Below are positions 34,806 through 43,508 of a stretch of DNA of 64,000 nt, one piece after another. The DNA is taken from the IMG/VR virus record IMGVR_UViG_3300034082_001517, positions 1 through 64,000 of that record; one strand, given 5' to 3'. The notes below the pieces were generated by a model. That model saw only the letters and a program-made list of their open reading frames with translations, had not been told where the DNA came from and did not search any database. Source of the DNA: a virus. How positions within the stretch are numbered: the first letter of the stretch is position 1; each line of letters opens with the position of its first letter. The position numbers and the translations under genes are program-made.

Positions 34806-35039
34806 TTACAGACTGCTTAGTTTATTATTGATGTTTACCACTCTTTTGCATAGCTCACTTAATTGATATGAATCACCCATCGGTAGAGTTTCGTCTGACT
34901 GATAAGTGCTCGGGTCAAAAGTTTCTGTGTCTATGCCAAGAAAGACGCATAAACGAAAAATGTCAGATAGCGCATTTTTCTTATACATATTTAAAGCATT
35001 AACTTTGTCTTGTGCTGAAATTTCATTAAAAATTGTCAT
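34806..35039 (-). CDS. Unknown 77-residue protein
   Basis: A helical, acidic protein (MTIFNEISAQDKVNALNMYKKNALSDIFRLCVFLGIDTETFDPSTYQ...QLSELCKRVVNINNKLSSL) with AGGAG before its ATG. It separates the fibre cluster from the oxygenase-halogenase block. Not recognised; it could be a small adaptor or fibre chaperone. Confidence 0.6.
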   Translation of the reverse strand: MTIFNEISAQDKVNALNMYKKNALSDIFRLCVFLGIDTETFDPSTYQSDETLPMGDSYQLSELCKRVVNINNKLSSL

Positions 35040-35047
35040 ATTGACTC

Positions 35048-36646
35048 CTATTGGTTTAAAACAACATATGAATAGCCACTAGCAGCCGCATATGTGTCTG
35101 TGTCGGCTGTTAGCCCACTCATTGTATCATAAGACAAAGCAGTTGGGGTAGTTTCTGTAACGATAATTATACCCCCTCCACCGCCTGCCCCACCTCTTTT
35201 GCCAGTCCCCCCTGCGGCTGCTGCTGGTGCAGCAAGCCCCCCAACACCGTTTGTTCCTGCTGTTCCTGCTGCACCATTTGTCCCTGGAGTTCCTGCTGCG
35301 CCTCCAGCAGAATGTTTTTGTGGGTAGTGAGCATGGACAGGGTTAAAGGATGCCTCTACATGGACATGGGGCTGATATTTGGCATAAGGACCGTGTCCGT
35401 GAACAGTGCCCACATAATAATCTAAAACATTAGTAGCGGCATTGCTGTGACCGTTTGGATGGGTAGTGTCCTGCATATGAGGTGCGTCTGAATGGTAACT
35501 GCCATTGTGGTAATGATGAGCATTATGCCCATGTGCGTGAAGTGGGTGTGGATGACCTGCATGATATGTTTCTGGTCCAGCGGGATGAACAGTGTGAGAA
35601 TGAAGTTTATAACTAACATGCCTATGCGGGTAATGGTGATGGGAATTTTGGGCTGGGTGATGACCGCCCGTACCTGCTGCGCCTGCTGTAGCACCTGTGC
35701 CTGCTACGCCTGCTGTAGCACCTGTTCCGTTAGCACCTGCTTGACCTGCTGTGCCTGGTGTACCAGCAGAACCAGTGGAGCCTGACCTTCCAAGACTAAT
35801 TACTCTTCCGCTTCCCTTAACGGTGTGAGCAACAATTAAAACCAATCCACCTCCAGAACCTGGAGTTCCACCTGCCCCTCCAAGTCCAGGAGTTGCTCCC
35901 GTGGCTGTCCCAGGACTTCCTGTTGTGCCTGCGGCACCGTTTGTACCTGGAGTTCCTGCTGCACCATTTGTTCCTGCTGTAGCATTCAGACTAACATGGG
36001 AATGATTATCGCCAATTCCCAAAGTGTAGTACTGAGTGGATTGATGTGATGCTCCACCAGCGCCCGTGCCTGCTGCGCCTGCTGTAGCACCTGAACCTGC
36101 TGTCCCTGCTGTCCCTGCTTTGCCTGTCCAAGTATCAGAGTCTGTTAATGCAGGAGTGGTTGTCCCTTGGCTTCCTGTTGTGCCTTTAGCACCACCTTTA
36201 ATAGCAACGACCCCACCTGTAGTTACAACCGCACCCGCAATTAAAGAATTTATATGTTTACGATAAGACTCAGGAAGTTGTGTTGCGCTTGGAGTCCCAA
36301 CGCCACCTCCACCTGTTCCGCCTACCGAATAAACAATTGATGATGACGATGTTTCAACACCCGAAATAGTACCAGTAGCAATATCGGAACTTGGTTCTCC
36401 AACAACGCCTCCTGTAAATGTTCCCAGACCTATAGCACCATTTATGGTAAGGGTATTTTTGACAAACACCCGAAATCCATTTGTAAGCAAAAATGCACCA
36501 CTGTTTATTGTTAAATTGTTGTAATACATGTCTGAAGTAAGAGTGATTGGATTACCAGTAATAATTACATCGCCATCAGACCCATCACCGTACACTGCAT
36601 TATTGCCAAGCCTTGCAACACTTTTTTCTATTCTTGAAATTGGCAT
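35048..36646 (-). CDS. Collagen-like fibre with an extremely His-rich domain
   Basis: A 532-residue protein in three parts. Residues 1-100 match the next gene upstream (YYNNLTINSGAFLLTNGFRVFVKNTLTING). Residues about 130-320 are Gly-X-Y-like, e.g. GTNGAAGTPGTNGAAG. Residues about 329-445 hold around forty His, many in HxH spacing (HPHPLHAHGHNAHHYH, HSHTVH, HGHG, HVHVE). The end returns to Gly/Ala repeats and a hydrophobic strand. In T4 gp37 and gp12, trimeric HxH motifs bind iron or zinc along a needle-like tip; the same role is inferred here. It starts one base after the stop of the upstream paralogue. Confidence 0.8.
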   Translation of the reverse strand: MPISRIEKSVARLGNNAVYGDGSDGDVIITGNPITLTSDMYYNNLTINSGAFLLTNGFRVFVKNTLTINGAIGLGTFTGGVVGEPSSDIATGTISGVETSSSSIVYSVGGTGGGGVGTPSATQLPESYRKHINSLIAGAVVTTGGVVAIKGGAKGTTGSQGTTTPALTDSDTWTGKAGTAGTAGSGATAGAAGTGAGGASHQSTQYYTLGIGDNHSHVSLNATAGTNGAAGTPGTNGAAGTTGSPGTATGATPGLGGAGGTPGSGGGLVLIVAHTVKGSGRVISLGRSGSTGSAGTPGTAGQAGANGTGATAGVAGTGATAGAAGTGGHHPAQNSHHHYPHRHVSYKLHSHTVHPAGPETYHAGHPHPLHAHGHNAHHYHNGSYHSDAPHMQDTTHPNGHSNAATNVLDYYVGTVHGHGPYAKYQPHVHVEASFNPVHAHYPQKHSAGGAAGTPGTNGAAGTAGTNGVGGLAAPAAAAGGTGKRGGAGGGGGIIIVTETTPTALSYDTMSGLTADTDTYAAASGYSYVVLNQ

Positions 36647-36647
36647 G

Positions 36648-37412
36648 TCACACCTGCGACATGTAGTGGACTGTACCTGCGTTTTGTCCAGTTACATCAG
36701 TAGTAATTCCAGCAGCCAATGTTTCAGCAGAAGATACAACAAGAATTACTCCTCCACCTGCGGGAGCAGTTCCTGGTGCTTTAATATAAGCCGTACCTGT
36801 TGCTGGTCCAGAAATATAACGAGCAGCAACGATAACGATCCCACCACCAGCTTGCCCAGAACCTCCAGCACCACCACGCAAAAATGTAGGACCACCAGAT
36901 GCAGTAACTGAATAACCAGTTATTGCCTGACTTGGAATTTTAAAGTAATTAGTTCCGCCAAGGGATGCTAATGGGGCAGTCGCTGCAAAGCCAGTAGCGG
37001 AACCACCAAGAGAGTGAGAGACCGCAGTATTCGCCGCTCCACCTTGTTTAATTGAACCGTCAGTTGCAAACCCTGTAGTGTATCCAATTGTAGAGTTATT
37101 CCCCATGAGTTTCAATGCTCCCTTAACAAATATCCTATAACCATTAGGCGCAAGGCGAACACTGGCATTAATAGTCAAATCATTAAAATACAAATCTGTT
37201 GTCATGGAATAAACATTTGCAGACGGAACCATGCTTAGAACAGTTGAAGAGCCGTTAAGTACGGCATCGCCATCACTGCCTGTTCCATAAACAGAGTCAA
37301 CAGATTCGTTGTAATAAGCAACCCATACTGAGCCGTCCCATTGCCAACTCTTAGAGCCAACAGTGAAAATCTGGTTTGTGTATGGAGAAGCAGGGAAAGT
37401 AATCGCTGTCAT
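36648..37412 (-). CDS. Gly-rich fibre protein, paralogue of the His-rich fibre
   Basis: A 254-residue protein: an N-terminal FPASPYTNQIFTVGSKSWQWDGSVW module common in phage fibres, then a segment DLYFNDLTINASVRLAPNGYRIFVKGALKLMG matching the start of the His-rich fibre, then a Gly-rich beta region. It lacks the collagen-like and His-rich parts. The two adjacent genes look like a duplication followed by insertion of the collagen and His modules into one copy. It has a TAATG overlap with the small gene upstream. Confidence 0.7.
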   Translation of the reverse strand: MTAITFPASPYTNQIFTVGSKSWQWDGSVWVAYYNESVDSVYGTGSDGDAVLNGSSTVLSMVPSANVYSMTTDLYFNDLTINASVRLAPNGYRIFVKGALKLMGNNSTIGYTTGFATDGSIKQGGAANTAVSHSLGGSATGFAATAPLASLGGTNYFKIPSQAITGYSVTASGGPTFLRGGAGGSGQAGGGIVIVAARYISGPATGTAYIKAPGTAPAGGGVILVVSSAETLAAGITTDVTGQNAGTVHYMSQV

Positions 37413-37543
37413 TACTCACCTGTCCATTCTTCTGCGATGTTATTTTCAGCAACCTCAGTCCAACCCGATGCAAGTAGGTCGGCGTATTCTTCTTCGGTCA
37501 TTTCACGAACTTCATCATCTATTTGTATGTTTGGTCGTGTCAT
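37412..37543 (-). CDS. Small acidic protein (43 residues) between fibre genes
   Basis: A short frame with ATG at 37543: MTRPNIQIDDEVREMTEEEYADLLASGWTEVAENNIAEEWTGE. Its stop overlaps the next gene start (TAATG), and codon periodicity is good. Small acidic proteins with an MTEEEY-LLASG pattern occur beside phage fibre genes and may help fibre assembly. That role is inferred. Confidence 0.65.
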   Translation of the reverse strand: MTRPNIQIDDEVREMTEEEYADLLASGWTEVAENNIAEEWTGE

Positions 37544-37546
37544 CGG

Positions 37547-38968
37547 TTATGCCTTTCGGTATCCGTACACGGTGATAGTTCCACCAGTCATTGTTCCGCT
37601 TGATGCCGTGATTGTAAAGGCTGTGTATGAAGTAGCGTCATTAAGATAGCCACCAAAGACACCCATTGGATAACTGGTAGATGTGCTAATAGGGTTTGTT
37701 CTAAAGACTGTTCGCTTAGTAAGAAACGGACTTTCTATTTCGCCTCTGCCCGACAAAGCATTTGTACTGCCATATCCGATGTCTATAAATGCACCATTGT
37801 TTGTATTTGTACCCGTTACTGTTGAGGCTGTGTACCCAACATAAATGCCACCAGCATAGTAGCCCGTTGCCGTTGCACCAAGTGTCAACCGAAGGTTGGC
37901 ATCGCCACTACCCACGCCGCCACTTAACTGGATTTGATAGTTGTCGTAAGTAGTAGAAAACGCATTAGAAACAGTCACGCTTGAAACACCTGTGCCGACC
38001 GTCTGAGATTTCACATACACCAAGCCTGAGTTGCCGACAGCAGTACCACCCGACACCTGCTGCCAAGCCGACCCACCATAAACATACTCAAGACTTGTAT
38101 CTGTTTCATAGACATGTTGACCAGTCCACGGGGATGATGGGCGGGTAGTAGAAGTTGCTTGGTACGGAGACAGTGTGCCTCCGCCTAATTCAATCCATGC
38201 CGAGTTGTAGTAGATAAAAGAAGCACCAGTAGATGTATCAAACCAAAGGTCGCCAGCAGACGGAGAAACTGGAGCAGTTGCAGAACTAATTAATCCAGCA
38301 GAACCTATATTAGTATATGTTGAACCATCATTAGTGAACTGCCATTTATCTGTTGTTTCATCCCAGCGAATAAAAACATTTGTAGAAGTTCCTCGTTCAA
38401 CTTCAAGACCAGAGTTTAATGTAGGAGAACCAGTTACACCAGAATTAAGTAGAATAAAACTATCTTCAACATTAAGATTGGCGGTATTAAGAGTAGTTGT
38501 ATTGCCACTAACAGTTAGATCACCAGTTACTACAAGATTGTTTGAAATGGTAACATTAGCTGGCAAGCTTATCGTAACAGCTGCGCTTTCAGAACCCGAA
38601 CCAGATACGGTTATTTGATCTGCAGTTCCAGCAATCGTAGCAACATAGTTGCCAGTTGTGTCCGTTCCAAGAGCAATAGTTCCACTCAGTGCAACAGTTC
38701 CGCTCGCATCAGGAAGACTTACGGTTCTATCGGCTGTTGGGTCAACAACGGTTAGGATTGTTTCAAAACCATCAGCTGTACTACCTTCAAAATAAATCAC
38801 ATGGGGTTCTGGGAGATAGATGCCATGAATAACTGGTGTTTGACCAGTAGCAGTAATAGTTGGTCCATTGATAATTGGAGTAGTAAGAGTTTTATTAGAA
38901 AGTGTCTGGGTACTGTCTAAATCAACAGAAAGTGTATCGTTAATTAAATCTTTATTGAGATTAGGCAT
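37547..38968 (-). CDS. Tail fibre protein
   Basis: A 473-residue protein: LSNKTLTTPIINGPTITATG (residues 23-42), PTADRTVSLPDASGTVAL, a segment SLPANVTISNNLVVTGDLTVSGNTTTLNTANL shared with the fibre at 25165-26355, then RWDETTDKWQFTNDGSTYTNIGSAG and APVSPSAGDLWFDTSTGASFIYYNSAW. These are standard phage fibre modules. The C-terminal 150 residues (VTVSNAFSTTYDNYQIQLSGGVGSGDANLRLTLGA) look like a receptor-binding tip that is widespread in aquatic phages. Confidence 0.78.
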   Translation of the reverse strand: MPNLNKDLINDTLSVDLDSTQTLSNKTLTTPIINGPTITATGQTPVIHGIYLPEPHVIYFEGSTADGFETILTVVDPTADRTVSLPDASGTVALSGTIALGTDTTGNYVATIAGTADQITVSGSGSESAAVTISLPANVTISNNLVVTGDLTVSGNTTTLNTANLNVEDSFILLNSGVTGSPTLNSGLEVERGTSTNVFIRWDETTDKWQFTNDGSTYTNIGSAGLISSATAPVSPSAGDLWFDTSTGASFIYYNSAWIELGGGTLSPYQATSTTRPSSPWTGQHVYETDTSLEYVYGGSAWQQVSGGTAVGNSGLVYVKSQTVGTGVSSVTVSNAFSTTYDNYQIQLSGGVGSGDANLRLTLGATATGYYAGGIYVGYTASTVTGTNTNNGAFIDIGYGSTNALSGRGEIESPFLTKRTVFRTNPISTSTSYPMGVFGGYLNDATSYTAFTITASSGTMTGGTITVYGYRKA

Positions 38969-39293
38969 ATTCTACACCGCTAATTGTAAATGTCACAGCG
39001 TTAGCTGTTACTTGATCTACATAGATTTTACTATTAGCAGGTATAACTACTGATGTATTATAATACACAACATTATTTGCTAATACAGTAACATTGCTTA
39101 CCACCTTGTTATTAGCCGCAGCTGTTGCTGCACCAACAAGAATGTGAATGCTGCATACAGCATTGGAAGAAGTTGTATTGCAAAGATTAATGTTTTTAAT
39201 AATTGAATAATTACCAACTGTATTTGCTGTTGTATAAGCATCTGTAGCAGAACCACTACCAATATAGAAACTTTTTGGCGTTAAATTAGCCAT
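38961..39293 (-). CDS. Small beta-rich virion protein
   Basis: A 110-residue protein from ATG 39293, four bases after the upstream stop; a frame extending to 39329 runs into the previous gene and is less likely. The sequence NLTPKSFYIGSGSATDAYTTANTVGNYSIIKNINLCNTTSSNAVCSIHILVGA resembles small decoration or fibre-base proteins. It overlaps the fibre gene by 8 bp. Confidence 0.6.
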   Translation of the reverse strand: MANLTPKSFYIGSGSATDAYTTANTVGNYSIIKNINLCNTTSSNAVCSIHILVGAATAAANNKVVSNVTVLANNVVYYNTSVVIPANSKIYVDQVTANAVTFTISGVEYA

Positions 39294-39294
39294 A

Positions 39295-39636
39295 TTATAC
39301 CCCCATCCAGACAAGAACTTCATTGTCATATGTCGTTGTATTCATATCTTGAATAACAGCTGCATCAAGGACATGATCTACAAATGAACCAGAAATGTGA
39401 GCATTGGCAACTGTTCCGTCATACCCTCTTTCAGAAACAGTAAGGGTATTGCTTGCTCTTGAAGAGATTAAAACTTTTTCTTCTGAAGTGTTACCACGAT
39501 CCAAAACAATTACAAATGGGTTAGCACCACTTGGATATGTTGAACCGTCAACAACTGAGATGGAAGAAGCACTATTGCTGATGTTGGCAGAAAGAGTTGT
39601 CCTCAAGACCGCACCGCTAAATTCTCTTCTCAGCAT
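39295..39636 (-). CDS. Small virion protein with tail-protein turn motif
   Basis: A 113-residue protein: MLRREFSGAVLRTTLSANISNSASSISVVDGSTYPSG...FVIVLDRGNTSEEKVLISSRASNTLTVSERGYDGTVANAHISGSFVDHVLDA. The core module (SIS-x-VDGSTYPSG, EEKVLI, ERGYDGT-A-AH) also occurs twice in the 1336-residue tail protein. AGGAG lies before the ATG. Probably a fibre or neck component. Confidence 0.62.
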   Translation of the reverse strand: MLRREFSGAVLRTTLSANISNSASSISVVDGSTYPSGANPFVIVLDRGNTSEEKVLISSRASNTLTVSERGYDGTVANAHISGSFVDHVLDAAVIQDMNTTTYDNEVLVWMGV

Positions 39637-39645
39637 ACTAATCTC

Positions 39646-40029
39646 CTAGTCAATGCTGATATCAAGATCGCCTGTTGCGATTCTTAGAGTATCCCCAGCA
39701 TCTGTTGTTTTGTTCGTTGTAAGGGTTCCCCACAATAGTAAGTTCCCAGATGTAATTGCATCAAAAATACCAATAGCTACAGTTGTAGCCGCAGGCATTC
39801 CCGTAAAGTCAATATTCGCACTATTGGATGTTGCACCACTAGATGCAGCAGCAAAAGTTGCAGGCTGTCTAGCATACGAACCGCCAGTTACTTGTGTTCC
39901 ACCGCCTGTATCATCTGGAGCAACTGTGTACAAAGCAACATAAACAGTGGTTGGCATAGTATATGCGGTTGTGCCTAGAAAGTGATCAAGTAATTCGTTC
40001 TCTAGATAGTTTGAAAGATTCCCTGCCAT
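39646..40029 (-). CDS. Probable virion protein, widespread phage family
   Basis: A 127-residue protein: MAGNLSNYLENELLDHFLGTTAYTMPTTVYVALYTVAPDDTGGGTQVTGGSYARQPATFAA. This pattern (short helix, LGTTAYTMPTTVYVALYT, GGSYARQ) is frequent in phages as a small structural protein near capsid or fibre genes. GGAGGG precedes the ATG. The exact virion location is not known to me. Confidence 0.65.
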   Translation of the reverse strand: MAGNLSNYLENELLDHFLGTTAYTMPTTVYVALYTVAPDDTGGGTQVTGGSYARQPATFAAASSGATSNSANIDFTGMPAATTVAIGIFDAITSGNLLLWGTLTTNKTTDAGDTLRIATGDLDISID

Positions 40030-40032
40030 AAA

Positions 40033-40398
40033 TTAGCCCTCCAAGTTATTATAATACATTTCCTTTTCTTCGTCATTAGCTAATCTGAAATTAGAAAGTC
40101 TTAAAAGTAAATTTGCTTCCGCAAAAGAGACTTCCCTCATTGGGGATTCTCTTGTAAACCTAATTCCTGTTCCCGTTGTATAACCCATTCCACTTTCAAA
40201 ATAAATTACAAGGGATTCAGTATCGCTAGAAATGTTCGCCAATTCAACAGGGCGCTCCGTTTCTTTTCCGTCATCAACCAAGCCATCATTATCACCATCA
40301 GTAGGGATTACTTCTTTTTTAACTGCAGCCTTCTTGGCTGGAGCCTTCTTGCGAGGGGCTGCTGTTTCAGTTGTAACTACATTATCTCTGTTTACCAT
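40033..40398 (-). CDS. Unknown 121-residue protein downstream of capsid
   Basis: The N-terminal 30 residues are Lys/Ala-rich (APRKKAPAKKAAVKK), followed by an acidic DGDNDGLVDDGKE that looks like a calcium-binding or linker loop, then a globular part with RESPMREVSFAEANLLLRLSNFRLANDEEKEMYYNN. The latter resembles small head proteins that bind the capsid surface. It follows the major capsid gene after a hairpin. Confidence 0.55.
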   Translation of the reverse strand: MVNRDNVVTTETAAPRKKAPAKKAAVKKEVIPTDGDNDGLVDDGKETERPVELANISSDTESLVIYFESGMGYTTGTGIRFTRESPMREVSFAEANLLLRLSNFRLANDEEKEMYYNNLEG

Positions 40399-40445
40399 AA
40401 ACCATCCTATTCTATAGATTCTTATATCCAGTATAACATGAGAGA

Positions 40446-40475
40446 GGGTGGAGGGTGATTACTCACACTCCACCC
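40446..40475 (-). promoter_or_regulatory. Hairpin after the major capsid gene
   Basis: A perfect 8-bp stem GGGTGGAG/CTCCACCC with a 14-nt loop, about 20 bp after the capsid stop. There is no U-tract on the minus strand. It mirrors the hairpin found after the major tail protein gene, the other high-copy virion gene. Confidence 0.5.
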
Positions 40476-40496
40476 TTTCTACATTAATTATTTATA

Positions 40497-41543
40497 TTAA
40501 AGAGTGCGCAGTTTGACATTCTTTGCAAGAACATAAGACTCAAGGTTCTCAATGTTGTTTGCAACACGCATAAACTGTGTGTACTCAATTGTGTCAGTCT
40601 TTGGTTGGAACTGACGGTAGAGGGTGATGTCACGGTGGATACCAATAACTCTATTGTTTGGGAATGTTAATTCAACATAACCATGTGAACCAGCAGCGGC
40701 TGAATAGTCACCCGAAACTGTTTCTGGCATGAGTGGAATTTCCACCAATGGAATACCATAAGGAGAAATTCCAGTAGCACCTGGACCACCGTTTGCACGG
40801 ATTGAACCATTCAAGAATGCTTGCTCACCATATGTTGATGCTGGGGCTGCTGCTCCAGATGTTGCGGCTGTTGCCGAGTTAGGATTCTGCAAGCTGAAAG
40901 ATGTGTCTTGCACAACTGCCGAGCCTGTGAAGAATCGCAATTCGTTACGGCGTTGCAAATACTTGCTTGGCATGTTACGAAGAACTCTGTCGTAGGTTGC
41001 ACGGGAAACATTGTTTCCTGCTTCATCAATAACAGTTGCACCTGCAAGAGCTAACTTGCTGAAACCATCAAGAGCCTTCAAAAGACCATTGTTGGATGAT
41101 GTGTTACCATTAATCAAAAGATCGTCAAGATCGTTTGCTGTTTGGCGAGCCATCATTTGTGCAAGGTGATCTTCTAACGAAGCACCCTCAATGTTATCCT
41201 CAAGCGACTCTGTGCTCAATTCCCAATCCAAACGAAGCTTTACGCTGTTCAACGAAACTTTAGAAAAAGTTACCGCTGCGTTTGAACCAGTGTCACTGGC
41301 TTCTGTTGCTTTTGCCATAATTCTTGTACCGACTGACACCTTGTCAATGTCAACCTGAGGTGTACGCATGCGCACAACTCTTGAACTTTGCATCAAAGTT
41401 GATTGATCTACTACGAAATCAATAAAACGATTTGACTGTTCTGCATTAAGGAGACCACCGATAGAGCTTACACCGCTACCCGAGTTCACCACTGCCGTTG
41501 TTACTTCATTAGCTTTTGCTAAAATTTCATTTTGTGTTGCCAT
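40497..41543 (-). CDS. Major capsid protein, HK97 fold
   Basis: A 348-residue protein with GGGAGGATCAT before the ATG. The sequence shows the phage capsid pattern: LLNAEQSNRFIDFVVDQSTLMQSSRVVRMRTPQVDIDKVSVGTRIMAKA, then SVKLRLDWELSTESLEDNIEGASLEDHLAQMMARQTANDLDDLLINGN (the E-loop/spine region), and GYVELTFPNNRVIGIHRDITLYRQFQP near the end (A-domain). The protease-scaffold gene precedes it and the portal lies further upstream, giving the usual head order. No extra Ig domain is seen. Confidence 0.88.
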   Translation of the reverse strand: MATQNEILAKANEVTTAVVNSGSGVSSIGGLLNAEQSNRFIDFVVDQSTLMQSSRVVRMRTPQVDIDKVSVGTRIMAKATEASDTGSNAAVTFSKVSLNSVKLRLDWELSTESLEDNIEGASLEDHLAQMMARQTANDLDDLLINGNTSSNNGLLKALDGFSKLALAGATVIDEAGNNVSRATYDRVLRNMPSKYLQRRNELRFFTGSAVVQDTSFSLQNPNSATAATSGAAAPASTYGEQAFLNGSIRANGGPGATGISPYGIPLVEIPLMPETVSGDYSAAAGSHGYVELTFPNNRVIGIHRDITLYRQFQPKTDTIEYTQFMRVANNIENLESYVLAKNVKLRTL

Positions 41544-41557
41544 ATGATGATCCTCCC

Positions 41558-43186
41558 TTATGACCTATAACCCAAAGAGCTAATTAACTCTTGTGGTAAA
41601 TACATATTGCTCCAGAATGACTTTGGTGCGGACTTAACAAGCTCCTCACCATCTTCATCATCTTCTGGGTCAACGCTTTTCTTAACAGCTCCTGCTTGAG
41701 CGAATTCCTCAACCTTTGCTGTTTGAACCTCTAAGGCTTTCTCAGTTGTCTCCAACTTCTCAGCCAATTCAATTTTCTGATCCTCAACGCTCTTTGTTAC
41801 AGCCTCAATTTTAGCATCAACATTCGCTTCTACTTCTTGTTTAAATGAAGTTGCGAAGTCGGTAAGCTTTTGATCAATGACTGAACCAAGGGCTTCTTTA
41901 AGAACTTCAATATCCATATCTTGTTCCTCCACTTGTTCAACAATCACATCCGCTTCTGTTGAAGCTTCTGTATCCTGCTCGGACTTTTCTAGTCCTAAAT
42001 TATCAATTGGACCTACCCAATTAATAAACTTCTTAATAAATGACATCTTGTTATCTGTCAAAGAATTATCCATAGGGATTACACTATCATATTTTTCTAA
42101 ATTTTGCAATTCCTTATCAACATTAATTTCACAATTACATGATTTTTCTACTTCCATAACAATCTCCTCGTATAATTCATCCAAGAGCATATCAATAATA
42201 TCATTATCAACATTATCAGTTGCCATTGTAAAATCTTCTTCAATTGATTCTGCATAACCCGAACTCTCAATAATGTCTAGCAGAGAATCAAGTAAGGAGT
42301 TATCAAAATCATTTTCCGAAACACTCTTCTTCTTAGTGTTGGCATACCTTTCCAACAACCTACGACCTTTGGCTGCAAGAGCAGCGGCATCTGAAGAGTT
42401 CTGTGGAACTGGCTCACCCCATGCGGCGGCAGAAAGGGCTAAGCGACTAGGCTCGCCATTTGGCTTCTTCATTGGTCCAGAAGGGTTGGTGAAAAATCTT
42501 GTTAAGAAAGAACCTTTGCGGCGCATTTTCTCTGGGGTATTGGCGGCTCCACGAACACCTGGCTTTAAGTTTGCGCCCTCTGTTTGTTTAAAGTGCCTTC
42601 TACCAGCAGCAGTCAATCCACCCTTTGGATCCTTTAATGGCTGTTTTGCTTTTTCAATCTGGCAATCCAAGTCGCAATCAAGAGCGTAATTCAAATCCCC
42701 AACATTGTTCATTTTTACCAAATCAATTACTGCCATAGCATTTGCTGGGTTATCTACTAAACTTAACTCACCAAGATCGTATTCTTTAATAATAGAAATT
42801 GGTCTGCCATTATGCATCTTGCCTTCCATGACTTCTTTCTTTGTAATCCGACCACCGATTGAAAAGGCACGAAGTGTTCCATCAAGAACTTTTTGCCAAG
42901 TAGCCTCGGCACCTTTGGAGATATAAGCTTCCACTTGAATAGCGTTATACTCTTGACCATCCTCGCCTTTTAACTTTAAAGGTTTGTAACTAATGGCTTT
43001 TCCAACAGCAATAGGGGCATGCATTTCACGAATGTTGCCTTGCCAGTTTTTAAAAGCAATCTCTGATGCTGCAAAATCAACAATATCATTAGACTTATCA
43101 ACATTGTCAGCTGTAGCAACACCGCATACAATGCGCTGCTCTGTCTTAATCATTGTGATTGGAAATGAAAAATTAAGATTGTCCAT
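41558..43186 (-). CDS. Capsid maturation protease fused to scaffold
   Basis: A 542-residue protein. Residues 1-165 match XkdF-like or S78-type prohead proteases (VCGVATADNVDKSNDIVDF, NIREMHAPIAVGKAISY, AFSIGGRI, LGELSLVDNPANAMAVI). Residues 175-290 hold a separate Lys/Arg/Gly-rich module: PLKDPKGGLTAAGRRHFKQTEGANLKPGVRG and PSRLALSAAAWGEPVP, seen elsewhere in phages as its own unit. Residues about 300-420 are acidic, and 420-500 are a coiled coil (EVLKEALGSVIDQKLTDFATSFKQEV) expected of a scaffold. The protease would cut the scaffold away after procapsid assembly. The arginine-rich middle insertion is unusual. Confidence 0.8.
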   Translation of the reverse strand: MDNLNFSFPITMIKTEQRIVCGVATADNVDKSNDIVDFAASEIAFKNWQGNIREMHAPIAVGKAISYKPLKLKGEDGQEYNAIQVEAYISKGAEATWQKVLDGTLRAFSIGGRITKKEVMEGKMHNGRPISIIKEYDLGELSLVDNPANAMAVIDLVKMNNVGDLNYALDCDLDCQIEKAKQPLKDPKGGLTAAGRRHFKQTEGANLKPGVRGAANTPEKMRRKGSFLTRFFTNPSGPMKKPNGEPSRLALSAAAWGEPVPQNSSDAAALAAKGRRLLERYANTKKKSVSENDFDNSLLDSLLDIIESSGYAESIEEDFTMATDNVDNDIIDMLLDELYEEIVMEVEKSCNCEINVDKELQNLEKYDSVIPMDNSLTDNKMSFIKKFINWVGPIDNLGLEKSEQDTEASTEADVIVEQVEEQDMDIEVLKEALGSVIDQKLTDFATSFKQEVEANVDAKIEAVTKSVEDQKIELAEKLETTEKALEVQTAKVEEFAQAGAVKKSVDPEDDEDGEELVKSAPKSFWSNMYLPQELISSLGYRS

Positions 43187-43232
43187 AAAGATAGTGAACC
43201 CTAGTATAATACATTATTATAATGCAAGCAAA

Positions 43233-43508
43233 TTATGCAACTGCATATACAGCAAGTGTAACGGCTGCTGTCATAACTTGAAAACTTGTAAAATCACCTT
43301 CAACTTCAACATAACCGCCACCGCTATTAATTGCTGGAATCACCACTTGATGTGGACCACCATTTAACTTAACCGTAGCATTTGTTGTAGCATGGGTATT
43401 ATAAAAATGTATGCATTTAGTGTGACCATTAGTAGATACAACGCCCGATGCGCCGCTCGTACTAGTCACCGCTGTATTGGAAAAAATAATTCCAGCTCCG
43501 TAACTCAT
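43233..43508 (-). CDS. Small virion-type protein between portal and protease
   Basis: A 91-residue beta-rich protein (MSYGAGIIFSNTAVTSTSGASGVVSTNGHTKCIHFYNTHATTNATVKLNGGPHQVVIPAINSGGGYVEVEGDFTSFQVM) with the outline of a small decoration or fibre protein. GGAGG precedes the ATG. It overlaps the portal gene end by one base. Not recognised as a named family. Confidence 0.6.
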   Translation of the reverse strand: MSYGAGIIFSNTAVTSTSGASGVVSTNGHTKCIHFYNTHATTNATVKLNGGPHQVVIPAINSGGGYVEVEGDFTSFQVMTAAVTLAVYAVA

